From Aliterella sp. RAGGC_92 (lineage in GTDB: Bacteria > Cyanobacteriota > Cyanobacteriia > Cyanobacteriales > Chroococcidiopsidaceae), in contig JAPJOW010000003.1 of assembly GCA_030826005.1 (NCBI GenBank), positions 1 to 34,313 on the forward strand: a stretch of DNA of 34,313 nt, written 5' to 3'. The translations under genes and the position numbers were made by a program. Below, piece after piece: positions 15,237 to 24,496 of this stretch. Under the pieces are notes generated by a model, which had not been told where the DNA came from, searched no databases, and was given only the letters and a program-made list of their open reading frames with translations. Positions within the stretch are counted from its first letter, which is position 1, and every line of letters starts with the position of its first letter.

Positions 15237-17207
15237 ATGCCTGAATCAAATATTGAATCAATTTTGCAAGAAAAGCGTTTATTCCCGCCCAGTGCGGAAT
15301 TTGCCCAAAATGCCCAAATCAAAAGCTTAGAAGCCTATCATCAACTATGCGATCGCGCTAAAAGCGATCTGCCAAAGTTTTGGGCAGAACTTGCCGAACA
15401 AGAATTACACTGGTTTCAAAAGTGGGACACAGTGCTAGATTGGCAGCCGCCTTTCGCCAAATGGTTCGTAGGCGGCAAAATCAATATTTCTTACAACTGT
15501 TTAGATCGTCACTTAACCACTTGGCGCAAAAATAAAGCAGCATTAATTTGGGAAGGAGAACCTGGCGATTCTCGTACCTTGACTTATGCCCAGTTGCACC
15601 TTGAAGTTTGTCAGTTTGCCAATGTATTAAAGCAACTAGGAGTAGTAAAAGGCGATCGCGTTGGTATATATATGCCCATGATCCCGGAAGCGGCGATCGC
15701 CATGTTAGCCTGTGCCAGAATTGGCGCAACTCATAGCGTTGTCTTTGGCGGTTTTAGCGCTGAAGCTTTGCGCGACAGGTTAATCGATGTAGAAGCAAAA
15801 GTAGTTGTTACTGCCGATGGTGGTTGGCGCAAAGATGCGATCGTATCTCTCAAAGAGCAAGTAGATAAGGCTTTAGCTAATGATGTTGCACCCACTGTCA
15901 AAAAGGTTTTAGTGGTACAACGGACAAAGCAGGCAGTAGAAATGCAGCCAGAACGAGACTTTTGGTGGCACGAATTGCAAAAAACAGCATCCGCCGACTG
16001 TCCCGCCGAGCCAATGGATAGCGAAGATATGCTCTTTGTACTCTACACTTCTGGAAGTACGGGAAAACCCAAAGGTGTAGTACATACAACGGGCGGTTAT
16101 AACTTGTACAGCCACATTACAACTAAATGGATTTTTGACCTGCAAGATACGGACGTTTACTGGTGTACTGCCGATGTAGGTTGGATTACAGGACACAGTT
16201 ATATAGTTTACGGGCCGCTTTCTAACGGTGCTACTACGCTTATGTACGAAGGCGCGCCCCGTGCTGCAAATCCTGGTTGTATGTGGGATGTGATTGAGAA
16301 GTACAGAGTGACAGTTTTCTATACTGCACCTACCGCAATTAGAGCTTTTATAAAAATGGGCGAACAGTTGCCCAAGGCTCGAAATTTATCTTCACTGCGC
16401 CTATTAGGGACGGTAGGAGAACCAATTAACCCCGAAGCTTGGATTTGGTATCAACAAGTAATTGGCGGAGGCAATTGCCCGATTGTCGATACTTGGTGGC
16501 AAACCGAAACCGGGGGAATTATGATTACTCCATTACCGGGCGCGATCGCGACTAAACCCGGTTCGGCTACTCGTCCTTTTCCTGGAATTATGGCAGATGT
16601 AGTCGATCTTGAAGGCAATCCGGTAGGCGATAACGAAGGCGGTTATTTAGTTATTCGCCACCCTTGGCCGGGGATGATGCGGACGGTGTACGGCGATCCC
16701 GATCGTTTCCGGCGTACTTATTGGGAGCATATACCCCCTACTGATGGGCAGTATGTTTACTTTGCTGGAGATGGCGCAAGACGCGATGAAGATGGTTATT
16801 TTTGGGTAATGGGGCGCGTAGATGATGTAATTAATGTTTCTGGACACCGCTTAGGGACAATGGAAGTTGAATCAGCTTTAGTGTCGCATCCGGCAGTAGC
16901 CGAGGCTGCGGTCGTCAGCAAGCCCGATGAAATTAAAGGAGAGGATATAGTTGCCTTTATCACTTTAGAAGGCACTTATAGCCCCAGCGAAGAACTTAGT
17001 AAGGAACTCAAACAGCACGTAGTAAAAGAAATTGGCGCGATCGCTCGTCCTGGAGTTATTCGCTTTACGGACGCTTTGCCTAAAACTCGTTCGGGTAAGA
17101 TTATGCGGCGTTTGCTGCGAAATTTGGCATCCGGGCAAGAAATTACTGGCGATACTTCAACGTTAGAAGATCGCGGCGTACTCGATAAACTGCGCGGCGA
17201 AGGCTAA
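15237..17207 (+). CDS. acs: Acetyl-CoA synthetase (AMP-forming)
   Basis: A 656-residue enzyme that makes acetyl-CoA from acetate, ATP and CoA. It shows the N-terminal family stretch IESILQEKRLFPP, the P-loop YTSGSTGKPKGVVHT, VYWCTADVGWITGHSY, WWQTETGG and the C-terminal GRVDDVINVSGHR. TRSGKIMRRLLR carries the Lys that is acetylated in the family. The ATG at 15237 is chosen because homologues begin near MPESNIES. An open frame reaching back to 15180 (GTG-type start) adds 19 unlike residues. A hairpin follows the stop codon. Separate transcription from neighbours is likely, since the flanking permease gene is divergent. Confidence 0.95.
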   Translation: MPESNIESILQEKRLFPPSAEFAQNAQIKSLEAYHQLCDRAKSDLPKFWAELAEQELHWFQKWDTVLDWQPPFAKWFVGGKINISYNCLDRHLTTWRKNKAALIWEGEPGDSRTLTYAQLHLEVCQFANVLKQLGVVKGDRVGIYMPMIPEAAIAMLACARIGATHSVVFGGFSAEALRDRLIDVEAKVVVTADGGWRKDAIVSLKEQVDKALANDVAPTVKKVLVVQRTKQAVEMQPERDFWWHELQKTASADCPAEPMDSEDMLFVLYTSGSTGKPKGVVHTTGGYNLYSHITTKWIFDLQDTDVYWCTADVGWITGHSYIVYGPLSNGATTLMYEGAPRAANPGCMWDVIEKYRVTVFYTAPTAIRAFIKMGEQLPKARNLSSLRLLGTVGEPINPEAWIWYQQVIGGGNCPIVDTWWQTETGGIMITPLPGAIATKPGSATRPFPGIMADVVDLEGNPVGDNEGGYLVIRHPWPGMMRTVYGDPDRFRRTYWEHIPPTDGQYVYFAGDGARRDEDGYFWVMGRVDDVINVSGHRLGTMEVESALVSHPAVAEAAVVSKPDEIKGEDIVAFITLEGTYSPSEELSKELKQHVVKEIGAIARPGVIRFTDALPKTRSGKIMRRLLRNLASGQEITGDTSTLEDRGVLDKLRGEG

Positions 17208-17214
17208 ACTTTGT

Positions 17215-17243
17215 TGGGAAAAAGTTTTTTTATCTTTTTCCCA
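17215..17243 (+). terminator. Hairpin after acs
   Basis: Arms TGGGAAAAAG (17215-17224) and CTTTTTCCCA (17234-17243) enclose a nine-base T-rich loop. It starts 8 bases after the acs stop. No long T-run follows the second arm, so termination is possible rather than certain. Confidence 0.5.
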
Positions 17244-17263
17244 GCTAACATCACAATTATTTT

Positions 17264-17950
17264 ATGTTCCGCCACTATCAAAGTATTTACATTTCCCTTT
17301 TTGCTATGGCAATGCTGGGATCTTCGCCAGCATTTGCCGTAACTTCCGCTAGTGAATACCGCTCTATTGGGCTATCTTACCGAGCCAACGAACGTTACGA
17401 CGAAGCGATCGCAGCATTTACTAAATCTGTTCAACTTGAGCCGCAAAATGCTTCTGGGCGCGTACTATTAGGCTGGACGCAACATTTAGCCGGACAGCAA
17501 AAAGCTGCCGCCGAGTCTCTATTACCAGTAGTTTATAAAGATCCGCAATATGTCCCTGCCCTCAATGCTTTGGGAATTGTGTATTTAGTTAATGGCGATG
17601 TGACGGCGGCGGTAGTTACTCACACTTGGGCAGCGACGATCGAACCGAATAATGAGATTGCTTTTTACAACTTAAGCCTAGCTTTACATCAATTGAAATT
17701 GTACAGCCTGGCAGTTTCTACAGCGACAAAGGCAGCGAAACTCGAACCCCATAATCCTCATCCCTTGGTTGCAAAATCTATTGCTTATTGGAATTTAGGC
17801 GATCGCAAATCTGCAAAACTTACTTATCGCCAAGCCTTAAAGCTAGATCCTCGGTACAACGATGCTTTTTTTCTAGAACATCTCCAAAAAGCTGCTTTTA
17901 GTCGCCAGCAAATTGCGATCGCCAAACTCGTACTTTTACATAAAGATTAA
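17264..17950 (+). CDS. Exported TPR-repeat protein
   Basis: A 228-residue protein with an N-terminal signal peptide (hydrophobic ISLFAMAMLGSSPAFA, cleavage probably after about residue 25). It is followed by about five tetratricopeptide repeats, seen as repeating A..Y......A...F..A..L.P blocks such as YDEAIAAFTKSVQLEPQN and KSAKLTYRQALKLDPRYN. TPR proteins act as scaffolds for protein contacts; this one would work in the periplasm or thylakoid lumen. It follows acs by 56 bp with a hairpin between, and is convergent with the GGDEF-EAL gene. No specific partner can be named. Confidence 0.82.
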   Translation: MFRHYQSIYISLFAMAMLGSSPAFAVTSASEYRSIGLSYRANERYDEAIAAFTKSVQLEPQNASGRVLLGWTQHLAGQQKAAAESLLPVVYKDPQYVPALNALGIVYLVNGDVTAAVVTHTWAATIEPNNEIAFYNLSLALHQLKLYSLAVSTATKAAKLEPHNPHPLVAKSIAYWNLGDRKSAKLTYRQALKLDPRYNDAFFLEHLQKAAFSRQQIAIAKLVLLHKD

Positions 17951-17958
17951 GCTATCTT

Positions 17959-19689
17959 TTAAGCTGCCATAACTAAATTATTAATATTACAGCTTAATTC
18001 TTTTTCTTGCTCTAATAGTTTAGCTAATGCTTCCGCCGGAATAGGACGACTGATGTAATAACCTTGAATTTCATCGCAGCCATTTCTTTGTAAATACTCT
18101 AATTGTGCTTGAGTTTCTACTCCTTCTGCGATCACGCTTAATTGTAAGTTGTGCGCTAAGGAAATAATTGCTTTAACAATTGCCGCATCATCCGAACCAA
18201 CTGTTAGTTCGCGCACAAAAGATTGGTCTATTTTAAGTAGATCAATTGGTAAGCGTTTTAAATAATTTAATGATGAATAACCCGTGCCAAAGTCATCGAG
18301 GGACAAAGTAATACCTATTTCGTGCAACTGATTCATTGTATTGATTACTTGCTGGACGTTTTCTATAATTAAAGTCTCAGTTATTTCTAGTTCTAAATAC
18401 TTAGCTTTTAAACCTGTTTCTTGTAAAACTTGAGTAGTTATATCTACCAAGTTCTGCTCTTTAAATTGGCGTGACGATATATTAACTGCCATTTTTATAA
18501 ATGGTAGTCCTACTAATTGCCAACTAAGATTTTGAGCGCAAGCAGTCCGCAATACCCATTCACCTATAGAAACAATTAAACCAGTTTCCTCAGCGATGGG
18601 AATAAACTTAGCTGGAGAAACAAAACCATGAATTGGACTGTACCAGCGTAACAAAGCTTCTACACCAATAATTTTTCCACTAGAAAGACAAATTTGTGGC
18701 TGATAGTACAATATCATTTCTCCATTTGCAATTGCATTTCTCAAGTCTTTTTCTAAAATTAGTCGCTCTTGTAAGTTGTTATTTAATTCGTTGCAATAAA
18801 ATTGATATTTATTTTGCCCTTGTTGTTTAGCTCTTTCCATTGCCATAATAGAATTGCTCAAAAGCCTATCCATCTCAGTGCGATCGCTGGGATAAACGCT
18901 AATACCAACACTAACACTACTAAAAACTTCTGTATTATTTATTACTACGGATGTGGATAAGCTATTAATAACTTGTTCTACTAAATTGACTACTTCATCT
19001 ACCGTTTTAATATCTGTTTGAATAATTGCAAATTTATTACTATCAATACGAGCTAGTATATCATTGTCATTAACACAGCTAGTGAGTTTTTGCGCCGCAC
19101 TTCTAAGTAGAGAATTGCCTAACTCATGACCTAAAGCATTATTAATGTTTGTTAGGCGATCTAAGCTTAGAGAAATTACTGCAAATAATTGCTCGTCTTG
19201 ATGAGCTAGGATTTGCTGGAGGCGATCGTGGAATAAAACTTGATTGGGTAATCCTGTAAGTTCATCATAACTAGCAATATGTTCAATAATGTCATTGAGC
19301 TTTTTTAAGGTGTAAGAAGTATCTGCCATCAAAATACCAGCTTCATCGGTGAAATTGGTAGGTAAAGACGGCAATTGACGATTATTGAGATAATGACGCA
19401 ATGCTAAAAATGTTAAAGTTACTGGTGCAAGCAAATTATGTAAAGCGTAAAGTGTTAATGCCGTACCGATTAAAGTAGCTAATAAGGCGATCGCAATTAC
19501 TCGCACTTTCATGTCTATAGTTAAAGCAGTAGTAGTAACAAAATAAATCAGTAGTGACAGCAGGGGTACGTGCGTGCCTAAAAACGCAATCAACATAATT
19601 TTGCTTTTGTAACTATTCAGATAAGAAATTTTAGATAATACTGAATATAAATGCAAATTGTTTTGAGATGTTCTCATTAATTCCAGCAT
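17959..19689 (-). CDS. Membrane GGDEF-EAL protein, probable c-di-GMP phosphodiesterase
   Basis: A 576-residue protein with two membrane helices at about 32-53 and 61-83. A GGDEF domain (about 137-300) and an EAL domain (about 310-565) follow. The GGDEF active site reads DSNKF at 216-220, so cyclase activity is very unlikely. The EAL domain keeps its key residues: Glu344 (EALLRW), Asn403 (VNISSRQF), Glu435 and Glu438 (LELEITET), Asp465-466 (DDFGTGYSSL), Lys487 (LLKIDQSF) and Glu522 (AEGVET). It should therefore break down cyclic di-GMP, perhaps with GTP sensing by the degenerate domain. The region between the helices is tiny, so it has no periplasmic sensor. A palindrome lies 62 bp upstream of its start. 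Confidence 0.9.
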   Translation of the reverse strand: MLELMRTSQNNLHLYSVLSKISYLNSYKSKIMLIAFLGTHVPLLSLLIYFVTTTALTIDMKVRVIAIALLATLIGTALTLYALHNLLAPVTLTFLALRHYLNNRQLPSLPTNFTDEAGILMADTSYTLKKLNDIIEHIASYDELTGLPNQVLFHDRLQQILAHQDEQLFAVISLSLDRLTNINNALGHELGNSLLRSAAQKLTSCVNDNDILARIDSNKFAIIQTDIKTVDEVVNLVEQVINSLSTSVVINNTEVFSSVSVGISVYPSDRTEMDRLLSNSIMAMERAKQQGQNKYQFYCNELNNNLQERLILEKDLRNAIANGEMILYYQPQICLSSGKIIGVEALLRWYSPIHGFVSPAKFIPIAEETGLIVSIGEWVLRTACAQNLSWQLVGLPFIKMAVNISSRQFKEQNLVDITTQVLQETGLKAKYLELEITETLIIENVQQVINTMNQLHEIGITLSLDDFGTGYSSLNYLKRLPIDLLKIDQSFVRELTVGSDDAAIVKAIISLAHNLQLSVIAEGVETQAQLEYLQRNGCDEIQGYYISRPIPAEALAKLLEQEKELSCNINNLVMAA

Positions 19690-20362
19690 ATCAACTCCTA
19701 TTTTTAGCTATTCACATTTTTGTCTATTCATTTTTATACTTTTATTTTTATGTCAACTTAGTTGACAAATTTAAGTATATCTAAATGTTATTAGCTGTAA
19801 ACAGAGTAAACAACTGTATTATCACTTAATGAACTCAATAAATATTTTTATTGAATCAACACAAAACTTTGATAGCTAAAGAGCTTTAGGTTTTTAGTAA
19901 AATTATGATTCACAAAAAAAGTAGACTTCCGTATATTTACGGTTTCCAGTAATAAAATAGCTTGTTTATCTGATACTTGAATTAAAAAATAAAAATCAGC
20001 CCTCGATAAAAAGCTGCCATTTTCTAGATAAAAACTGCTCTGACTAAGGAATTGAGGTTTTTTTGGTTTAGATATATTTGAACTTTATTTAGAAGTTAGC
20101 CCTACGGAATAAATAGAGTTTAAAATTCATAGTAATTTTACAAAATTAATTAAAATCTTTACAGAAAGATTGAGCATTTTATGTTTTTAGAAAAAAACTT
20201 GAGTTATAAGTTGATGACAAACAGTAAGTTGGGCTAAAAAAAGATAAATGTGGTTAGAAGCAGGCAAAATAGTTATAGCAAGTTAAAGCCTAGCTAAAAC
20301 GTGCAGCCAACACAACTTGTTATGGGAAAACTTAAAAGCAGGACTGAGAGGAAAGTAATCTC
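19690..20362. other. AT-rich intergenic region of 673 bp between divergent genes
   Basis: I see no protein-coding frame or RNA gene in this stretch. It must hold the promoters of the GGDEF-EAL gene (minus) and the HetZ-related gene (plus). The only clear structures are the palindrome at 19751-19767 and a weak one (CCGTA-TATT-TACGG) at 19929-19942. No HetR-type palindrome (GAGGGGT type) was seen upstream of the HetZ-related gene. Confidence 0.6.
19751..19767. promoter_or_regulatory. Possible operator palindrome upstream of the GGDEF-EAL gene
   Basis: TGTCAAC-TTA-GTTGACA has perfect seven-base arms around a three-base centre, a usual shape for a dimeric repressor site. It lies 62 bp upstream of the ATG at 19689. 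The binding protein is unknown. Confidence 0.45.
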
Positions 20363-21496
20363 ATGGGGAAGTTAGCTCAAGAAATAGAGCAGCAATGGCG
20401 ATCCGAGCTAAGTATAGAGTGTAGAGGACAAAGCACCACAATAAAGGAAAGTATTCTTAGCTGGCTATTAGGTAAAGACTTAGAGCGATTTGAGAGTTTG
20501 GATAGCCAACAGCTAGAAATTACCAAAAACGCGATCGCCTATCGCTTCCGAATTTTAAAAGAGCGTTATTTAGGCATAGCGCCAGAAAAAGCTTACAGTA
20601 ACTTAATAAAAAGATTGGGAAGCGTAGTAATACTACGGAGTAAAATTAGTACTGGGGTAGCCTTAAGCCGCGATCGCCATCGAGCCGTCGCTGATGTATT
20701 ACAAGAAGTAATTCAAGAATTGCTGCAAAGCGATCGCTATATGCAGCAGCAAATGGCTTGGATTGCCCAATGTACAAAAGAGCGAAAATTGCAAAATGCG
20801 TTATTATTTGCCGCCGCCGAAGAATACTGTTTGCGCCCGGTACGCAATCAACCTTTATTAGCTTATAGATTTGTCAATTATTTGCGCCGCACGCAACGGG
20901 GAGGACTCACCAATGTCCCAGTTAAAGATTTAGTGCGATTAGTGTCAGAAGAAGTGCTAACAGAAGAAAGCGACAACCCAGTTAACTTATTAGATAACCA
21001 AGCGATCGCCGAGTATGAAAACGAGCGCGCAATGGAAGAACAACTTGTCTTGCGTAGCCGCGTCAAGCAGGAATTTTCCGTTTACTTAACCGAAAAACTA
21101 GGTAAAGAAGCCGCTCAGTGGTTGCAGCTATATTTACAAGGAAAGTCCCCCGAAGCGATCGCCCACATTTTAAACTTGGATATTAAAAAAGTTTATAGAT
21201 TGCGCGAAAAAGTTAGCTACCACGCCGTTCAAGTATTTGCAATCAAAGGTCATGCGCCAATAGTAGATGAGTGGCTAGAAACTTCTTTAGAGGAAAATAA
21301 TTTTGGCTTGTTACCCCAACAATGGGAAAAATTGCAAGCAAGCTTGAGCCAACATCAGCACCAGCTAATCGCTCTCAAAAAAGCAGGTCAAGATGTAGAT
21401 GCGATCGCCAAACAATTGCAACTCAAAAATCATCAAGTGATTAGCGAATGGGGCAAAATCTATTTAGCGGCGCAAGTCCTACGCAATCAGAGTTAA
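20363..21496 (+). CDS. HetZ-related protein (probable DNA-binding regulator)
   Basis: A 377-residue cytosolic, mostly helical protein that I match from memory to the cyanobacterial HetZ-related family. Features include a conserved middle part (QPLLAYRFVNYLRRTQRGG, 163-181, then VRLVSEE) and two helix-turn-helix-like segments. These are at 262-285 (SPEAIAHILNLDIKKVYRLREK) and 345-366 (VDAIAKQLQLKNHQVISEW). The first resembles sigma region 4. HetZ controls heterocyst differentiation in Anabaena; the related proteins also occur in cyanobacteria without heterocysts and their role there is unclear. A Shine-Dalgarno-like GGAAAG precedes the ATG. The M61 peptidase gene follows after 83 bp. The family name is moderately sure; its target genes are unknown. 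Confidence 0.6.
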   Translation: MGKLAQEIEQQWRSELSIECRGQSTTIKESILSWLLGKDLERFESLDSQQLEITKNAIAYRFRILKERYLGIAPEKAYSNLIKRLGSVVILRSKISTGVALSRDRHRAVADVLQEVIQELLQSDRYMQQQMAWIAQCTKERKLQNALLFAAAEEYCLRPVRNQPLLAYRFVNYLRRTQRGGLTNVPVKDLVRLVSEEVLTEESDNPVNLLDNQAIAEYENERAMEEQLVLRSRVKQEFSVYLTEKLGKEAAQWLQLYLQGKSPEAIAHILNLDIKKVYRLREKVSYHAVQVFAIKGHAPIVDEWLETSLEENNFGLLPQQWEKLQASLSQHQHQLIALKKAGQDVDAIAKQLQLKNHQVISEWGKIYLAAQVLRNQS

Positions 21497-21579
21497 AAAG
21501 AAGCGGATATTTAAGGTGCGATCGCCGCCAATTAGTAAGGGAGTATTTAGGATGGAAAGTAGGAAAACCCATACTTACT

Positions 21580-23394
21580 ATGACTCAAGCAACTCTAACT
21601 CCCTTCGATCGACAACAAGGCGCAAATGCACCGATAGTTACTTATCGCGTCTCTATCCCACAACCGGAATCCCATTTATTTGAAGTAGTATTGCTAGTGC
21701 AAAATTACTCCTTGCCTGTATTAGATTTAAAATTGCCTGTATGGACACCAGGATCGTATTTAGTTCGAGAATATGCCAAGCATATTCAAGATTTTGATGC
21801 AAAATCTAGTAACTATCCTCTAAATTGGCACAAAATAGCCAAAAATCACTGGCAAGTTGAAACTACTAATTTAGAAAACCACACAATTGAGATTCGTTAC
21901 CGAGTTTTTGCCAACGAGCTATCAGTACGCACAAATCATTTAGATGCGACTCATGGTTACTTTAACGGTGCGGCAATATTTTTTAGAATCCCTGGGTTAG
22001 AAAAACATCCTATACAAGTTGTAATTTCTGTACCTCAAACCAATTGGCAAGTTACTACACCATTACCCGCCGTTACAGGACAAGTTAATACCTTTGTCGC
22101 CGTAGATTTTGACACTTTGGTAGATAGCCCGTTTGAAATTGGCAACCAGCAAGTGTATGAATTTGAGGTACTGGGGAAAACCCACGAATTAGCGATTTGG
22201 GGTGGAAAAAGTAATATTGTTCCAGAAAAAGTAATTGCCGATACTCAAAAAATTATTGAAGTTGAAGCAAAAATATTTGGCGGATTACCTTACGATCGCT
22301 ATTTATTTTTACTGCACTTGTCCACTCAAGGCAACGGCGGGTTAGAACACAAATATGCTTGCTCTTTAAATTATCCGCGTTTTGGCTTTCGCGCTCCAGA
22401 TAAATACCAGCGTTTTATGCAGTTGGTGGCGCACGAGTTTTTTCACTTATGGAATGTCAAGCGCATCCGTCCTAAAGCTTTAGAAGTATTTGATTACGAC
22501 AAAGAAAACTATACACCGTCGCTGTGGTTTAGTGAAGGGACAACAAGTTATTACGACTTGACGATTCCCCTGCGGGCGGGAATTTACGATGTAAAAACTT
22601 TTCTGCAAAATTTAGGTAAAGAAATTACCCGTTACGAGCTAACACCGGGGCGATGGGTGCAGCCAGTAAGCGAGTCGAGTTTAGATGCTTGGATTAAGTT
22701 GTATAGACCTGAAGCTAACAGCAATAACTCGCAAATTTCTTACTATTTGAAAGGAGAGATGGTATCGCTGTTACTAGACTTACTGATTAGAGAAAAGCAT
22801 AGCAATCAAAAGTCCCTCGACGATGTAATGCTGATAATGTGGCAGCAATTTGGCGTACAGGAAATAGGTTTTACTCCCCAGCAGTTGCAGGAAGTCCTTG
22901 CATCCGTTGCAGGGGTAGATTTAACAGACTTTTTTGCTAAATATATTGATGGGACAGAGGAGTTGCCCTTTAATCGATATCTAGAGCCTTTTGGTTTGCA
23001 GATCGCAAGTGATGATAGCGATGTCCCTTATCTAGGAATGAAAGTAAGTTCCGAGCAAGGGCGAGAAGTAATTAAATTTGTAGAAACGCTTACGCCTGCT
23101 TTTAAAGCCGGAATCGATCCGGGAGATGAATTACTTGCTCTTGATGGGATGAGAGTAACAGCAAGTACGATGAGCGAATTTTTACAAAACTACCAAAGCG
23201 GAGACTCGATTGAAGTTACAGTTTTTCATCAAGAGCAATTACGCCAATATCAAGTTACTTTAGACGCTCCACGTCCTAGTAGCTATCAGGTAAAACCTGT
23301 AAGTAATCCGACAGATAAACAGCGACAGAATTTTGCTGGATATTTAGGCGAGGATTTGCAGAAATTAGACCTTTGTTTTAAGTCTGGAGTCTGA
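21580..23394 (+). CDS. M61 family metallopeptidase with PDZ domain
   Basis: A 604-residue zinc aminopeptidase of the M61 (glycyl aminopeptidase) family. It has an N-terminal beta domain with LPVWTPGSYLVREYAKHI, the zinc site HEFFHLWNVKRIRP in the middle with a downstream Glu in WFSEGTTSYYDL, and a C-terminal PDZ domain (about 485-570, YLGMKVSSEQG ... AGIDPGDELLALDG). The ATG at 21580 is chosen: homologues begin near this point, and the longer frame from 21448 overlaps the HetZ-related gene with unlike sequence. No signal peptide is visible, so it is probably cytosolic. Physiological substrates are not known. Confidence 0.9.
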   Translation: MTQATLTPFDRQQGANAPIVTYRVSIPQPESHLFEVVLLVQNYSLPVLDLKLPVWTPGSYLVREYAKHIQDFDAKSSNYPLNWHKIAKNHWQVETTNLENHTIEIRYRVFANELSVRTNHLDATHGYFNGAAIFFRIPGLEKHPIQVVISVPQTNWQVTTPLPAVTGQVNTFVAVDFDTLVDSPFEIGNQQVYEFEVLGKTHELAIWGGKSNIVPEKVIADTQKIIEVEAKIFGGLPYDRYLFLLHLSTQGNGGLEHKYACSLNYPRFGFRAPDKYQRFMQLVAHEFFHLWNVKRIRPKALEVFDYDKENYTPSLWFSEGTTSYYDLTIPLRAGIYDVKTFLQNLGKEITRYELTPGRWVQPVSESSLDAWIKLYRPEANSNNSQISYYLKGEMVSLLLDLLIREKHSNQKSLDDVMLIMWQQFGVQEIGFTPQQLQEVLASVAGVDLTDFFAKYIDGTEELPFNRYLEPFGLQIASDDSDVPYLGMKVSSEQGREVIKFVETLTPAFKAGIDPGDELLALDGMRVTASTMSEFLQNYQSGDSIEVTVFHQEQLRQYQVTLDAPRPSSYQVKPVSNPTDKQRQNFAGYLGEDLQKLDLCFKSGV

Positions 23395-23400
23395 TAGATA

Positions 23401-23428
23401 GGGGGACAAGGAGACAAGGGGACAAGGA
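23401..23428. repeat. Purine-rich GGGGACAAGG-type low-complexity tract
   Basis: Three to four imperfect copies of a GGGACAAGG-like nonamer lie directly downstream of the M61 gene. Similar wording occurs in reverse at about 13757 and near 23520. This kind of tract is common between cyanobacterial genes; no function is known. Confidence 0.55.
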
Positions 23429-23632
23429 GGAGTTCGCAACAAAGAGATTAGATTGCTAGTTTTCGGTACTATTGCTGCCTTTTGCTAGAAGTCTATTAGA
23501 CTTTTTGAAGTAAATAATCTTTTGTCCCTTTTGTCCCCAATTTTGCGAAATTAGAACAGTTTGAGGTTGAAATTATACCCTTATTGTTAAAGCCTAGCTT
23601 GCCTAGGGTTAAAACCCCGCTCTTATCGCTAA

Positions 23633-23650
23633 AGTCGGCTTAAGCCGACT
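23633..23650. repeat. Perfect 18-bp palindrome downstream of comB
   Basis: AGTCGGCTTAAGCCGACT is fully self-complementary. It lies 30 bp past the comB stop, between convergent genes, so it could act as a weak bidirectional terminator or mRNA end. The same wording is a familiar dispersed palindrome in cyanobacterial genomes (general knowledge). Confidence 0.65.
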
Positions 23651-23680
23651 GAAGAAAAAAATCTAAACCTTTTGAAAAGT

Positions 23681-24424
23681 CTAAATTTTATCCCACCTTT
23701 TCAAAACTCCTGGCTCTTTTTGGATAGGTAAGGCATCTAAAATATCTACTTGAGCGCAGTATTTTATATCTTCATGGCAGTTAAGACGTAATAACCGCTT
23801 ACCGTGACTGGCTTGGTGGAATAACTCTACTAAACGATCGCTCCATTGTTCGTAAAGAGCGATCGCACCTACTACTTCATCATTTCCCGCAAGTTCTTCA
23901 AGGGGTGTATTTGTTTGCTGCAAAACGCTGTAAGCGATCGCTCCCGCACAAGCTGTATCTTCTAATGAATAAGTCCCTTCCCAACCTGACCCGACAATCC
24001 AGACTGTTTCTGGCTTTTGGGCTAAAAGATAACTTACCGCCGCCGCTCGGTTAACAAATGCTGCGGCTAGGACGGCTGGCGCGCTTTGTATCCGTTGTAA
24101 AGCGCGCGTTCCATTAGTTGTACTAATAAATAGCCTGCGCCCTTCTACGAGCTTTCTGGTGCATTCTAAAGGCGAATTGCCTAAGTCGAATCCTTCCACC
24201 TTAGCGCCCCCCCGCTCTCCGGCGCGGAGGCGTTTATCTGCGTCCCAAGCTGCGCTAACTTGCATCAACGTATCCAAATTGCTAAATACTTGAATCGCTT
24301 CGCCACCGGCGGCTAAGACTGTCGCCATTGTGGTTGTAGCTCGAAGCACATCCACCGCGATCGCGCAATCTGGAATGATATCTGTGGGAGTAAGTTCGGG
24401 GGTATGGTAAATAAATAGCTTCAC
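23681..24424 (-). CDS. comB: 2-phosphosulfolactate phosphatase family protein
   Basis: A 247-residue magnesium-dependent phosphatase that removes phosphate from 2-phospho-3-sulfolactate. It shows the family blocks AVDVLRATTT, RAGERGGAKVEGFDLGNSP, ISTTNGTRAL and GSGWEGTYSLEDTACAGAI. In methanogens this step serves coenzyme M synthesis. Cyanobacteria keep ComB without coenzyme M, and its product sulfolactate may feed sulfonate metabolism there. The gene follows ccsA by 108 bp on the same strand, with a hairpin between, so it may have its own promoter. The assignment by family is firm; the cyanobacterial role is open. Confidence 0.92.
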   Translation of the reverse strand: MKLFIYHTPELTPTDIIPDCAIAVDVLRATTTMATVLAAGGEAIQVFSNLDTLMQVSAAWDADKRLRAGERGGAKVEGFDLGNSPLECTRKLVEGRRLFISTTNGTRALQRIQSAPAVLAAAFVNRAAAVSYLLAQKPETVWIVGSGWEGTYSLEDTACAGAIAYSVLQQTNTPLEELAGNDEVVGAIALYEQWSDRLVELFHQASHGKRLLRLNCHEDIKYCAQVDILDALPIQKEPGVLKRWDKI

Positions 24425-24496
24425 GCTCTAGCTGACCTGCAATTAATATCGAACTATATTTTATGGCTAAAACTTGACTATTTATTTTTGGCTTAC

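Noticed and set aside
15909..16196. 95-residue antisense open frame within acs
   Set aside because: It lies wholly inside the well-supported acetyl-CoA synthetase gene, shows no family motif and has composition expected of a reverse-frame shadow.
20282..23599. Shared 14-mer GTTAAAGCCTAGCT at 20282 and 23586
   Set aside because: In 34 kb of AT-rich DNA one or two shared 14-mers are expected by chance, and the flanks do not match.
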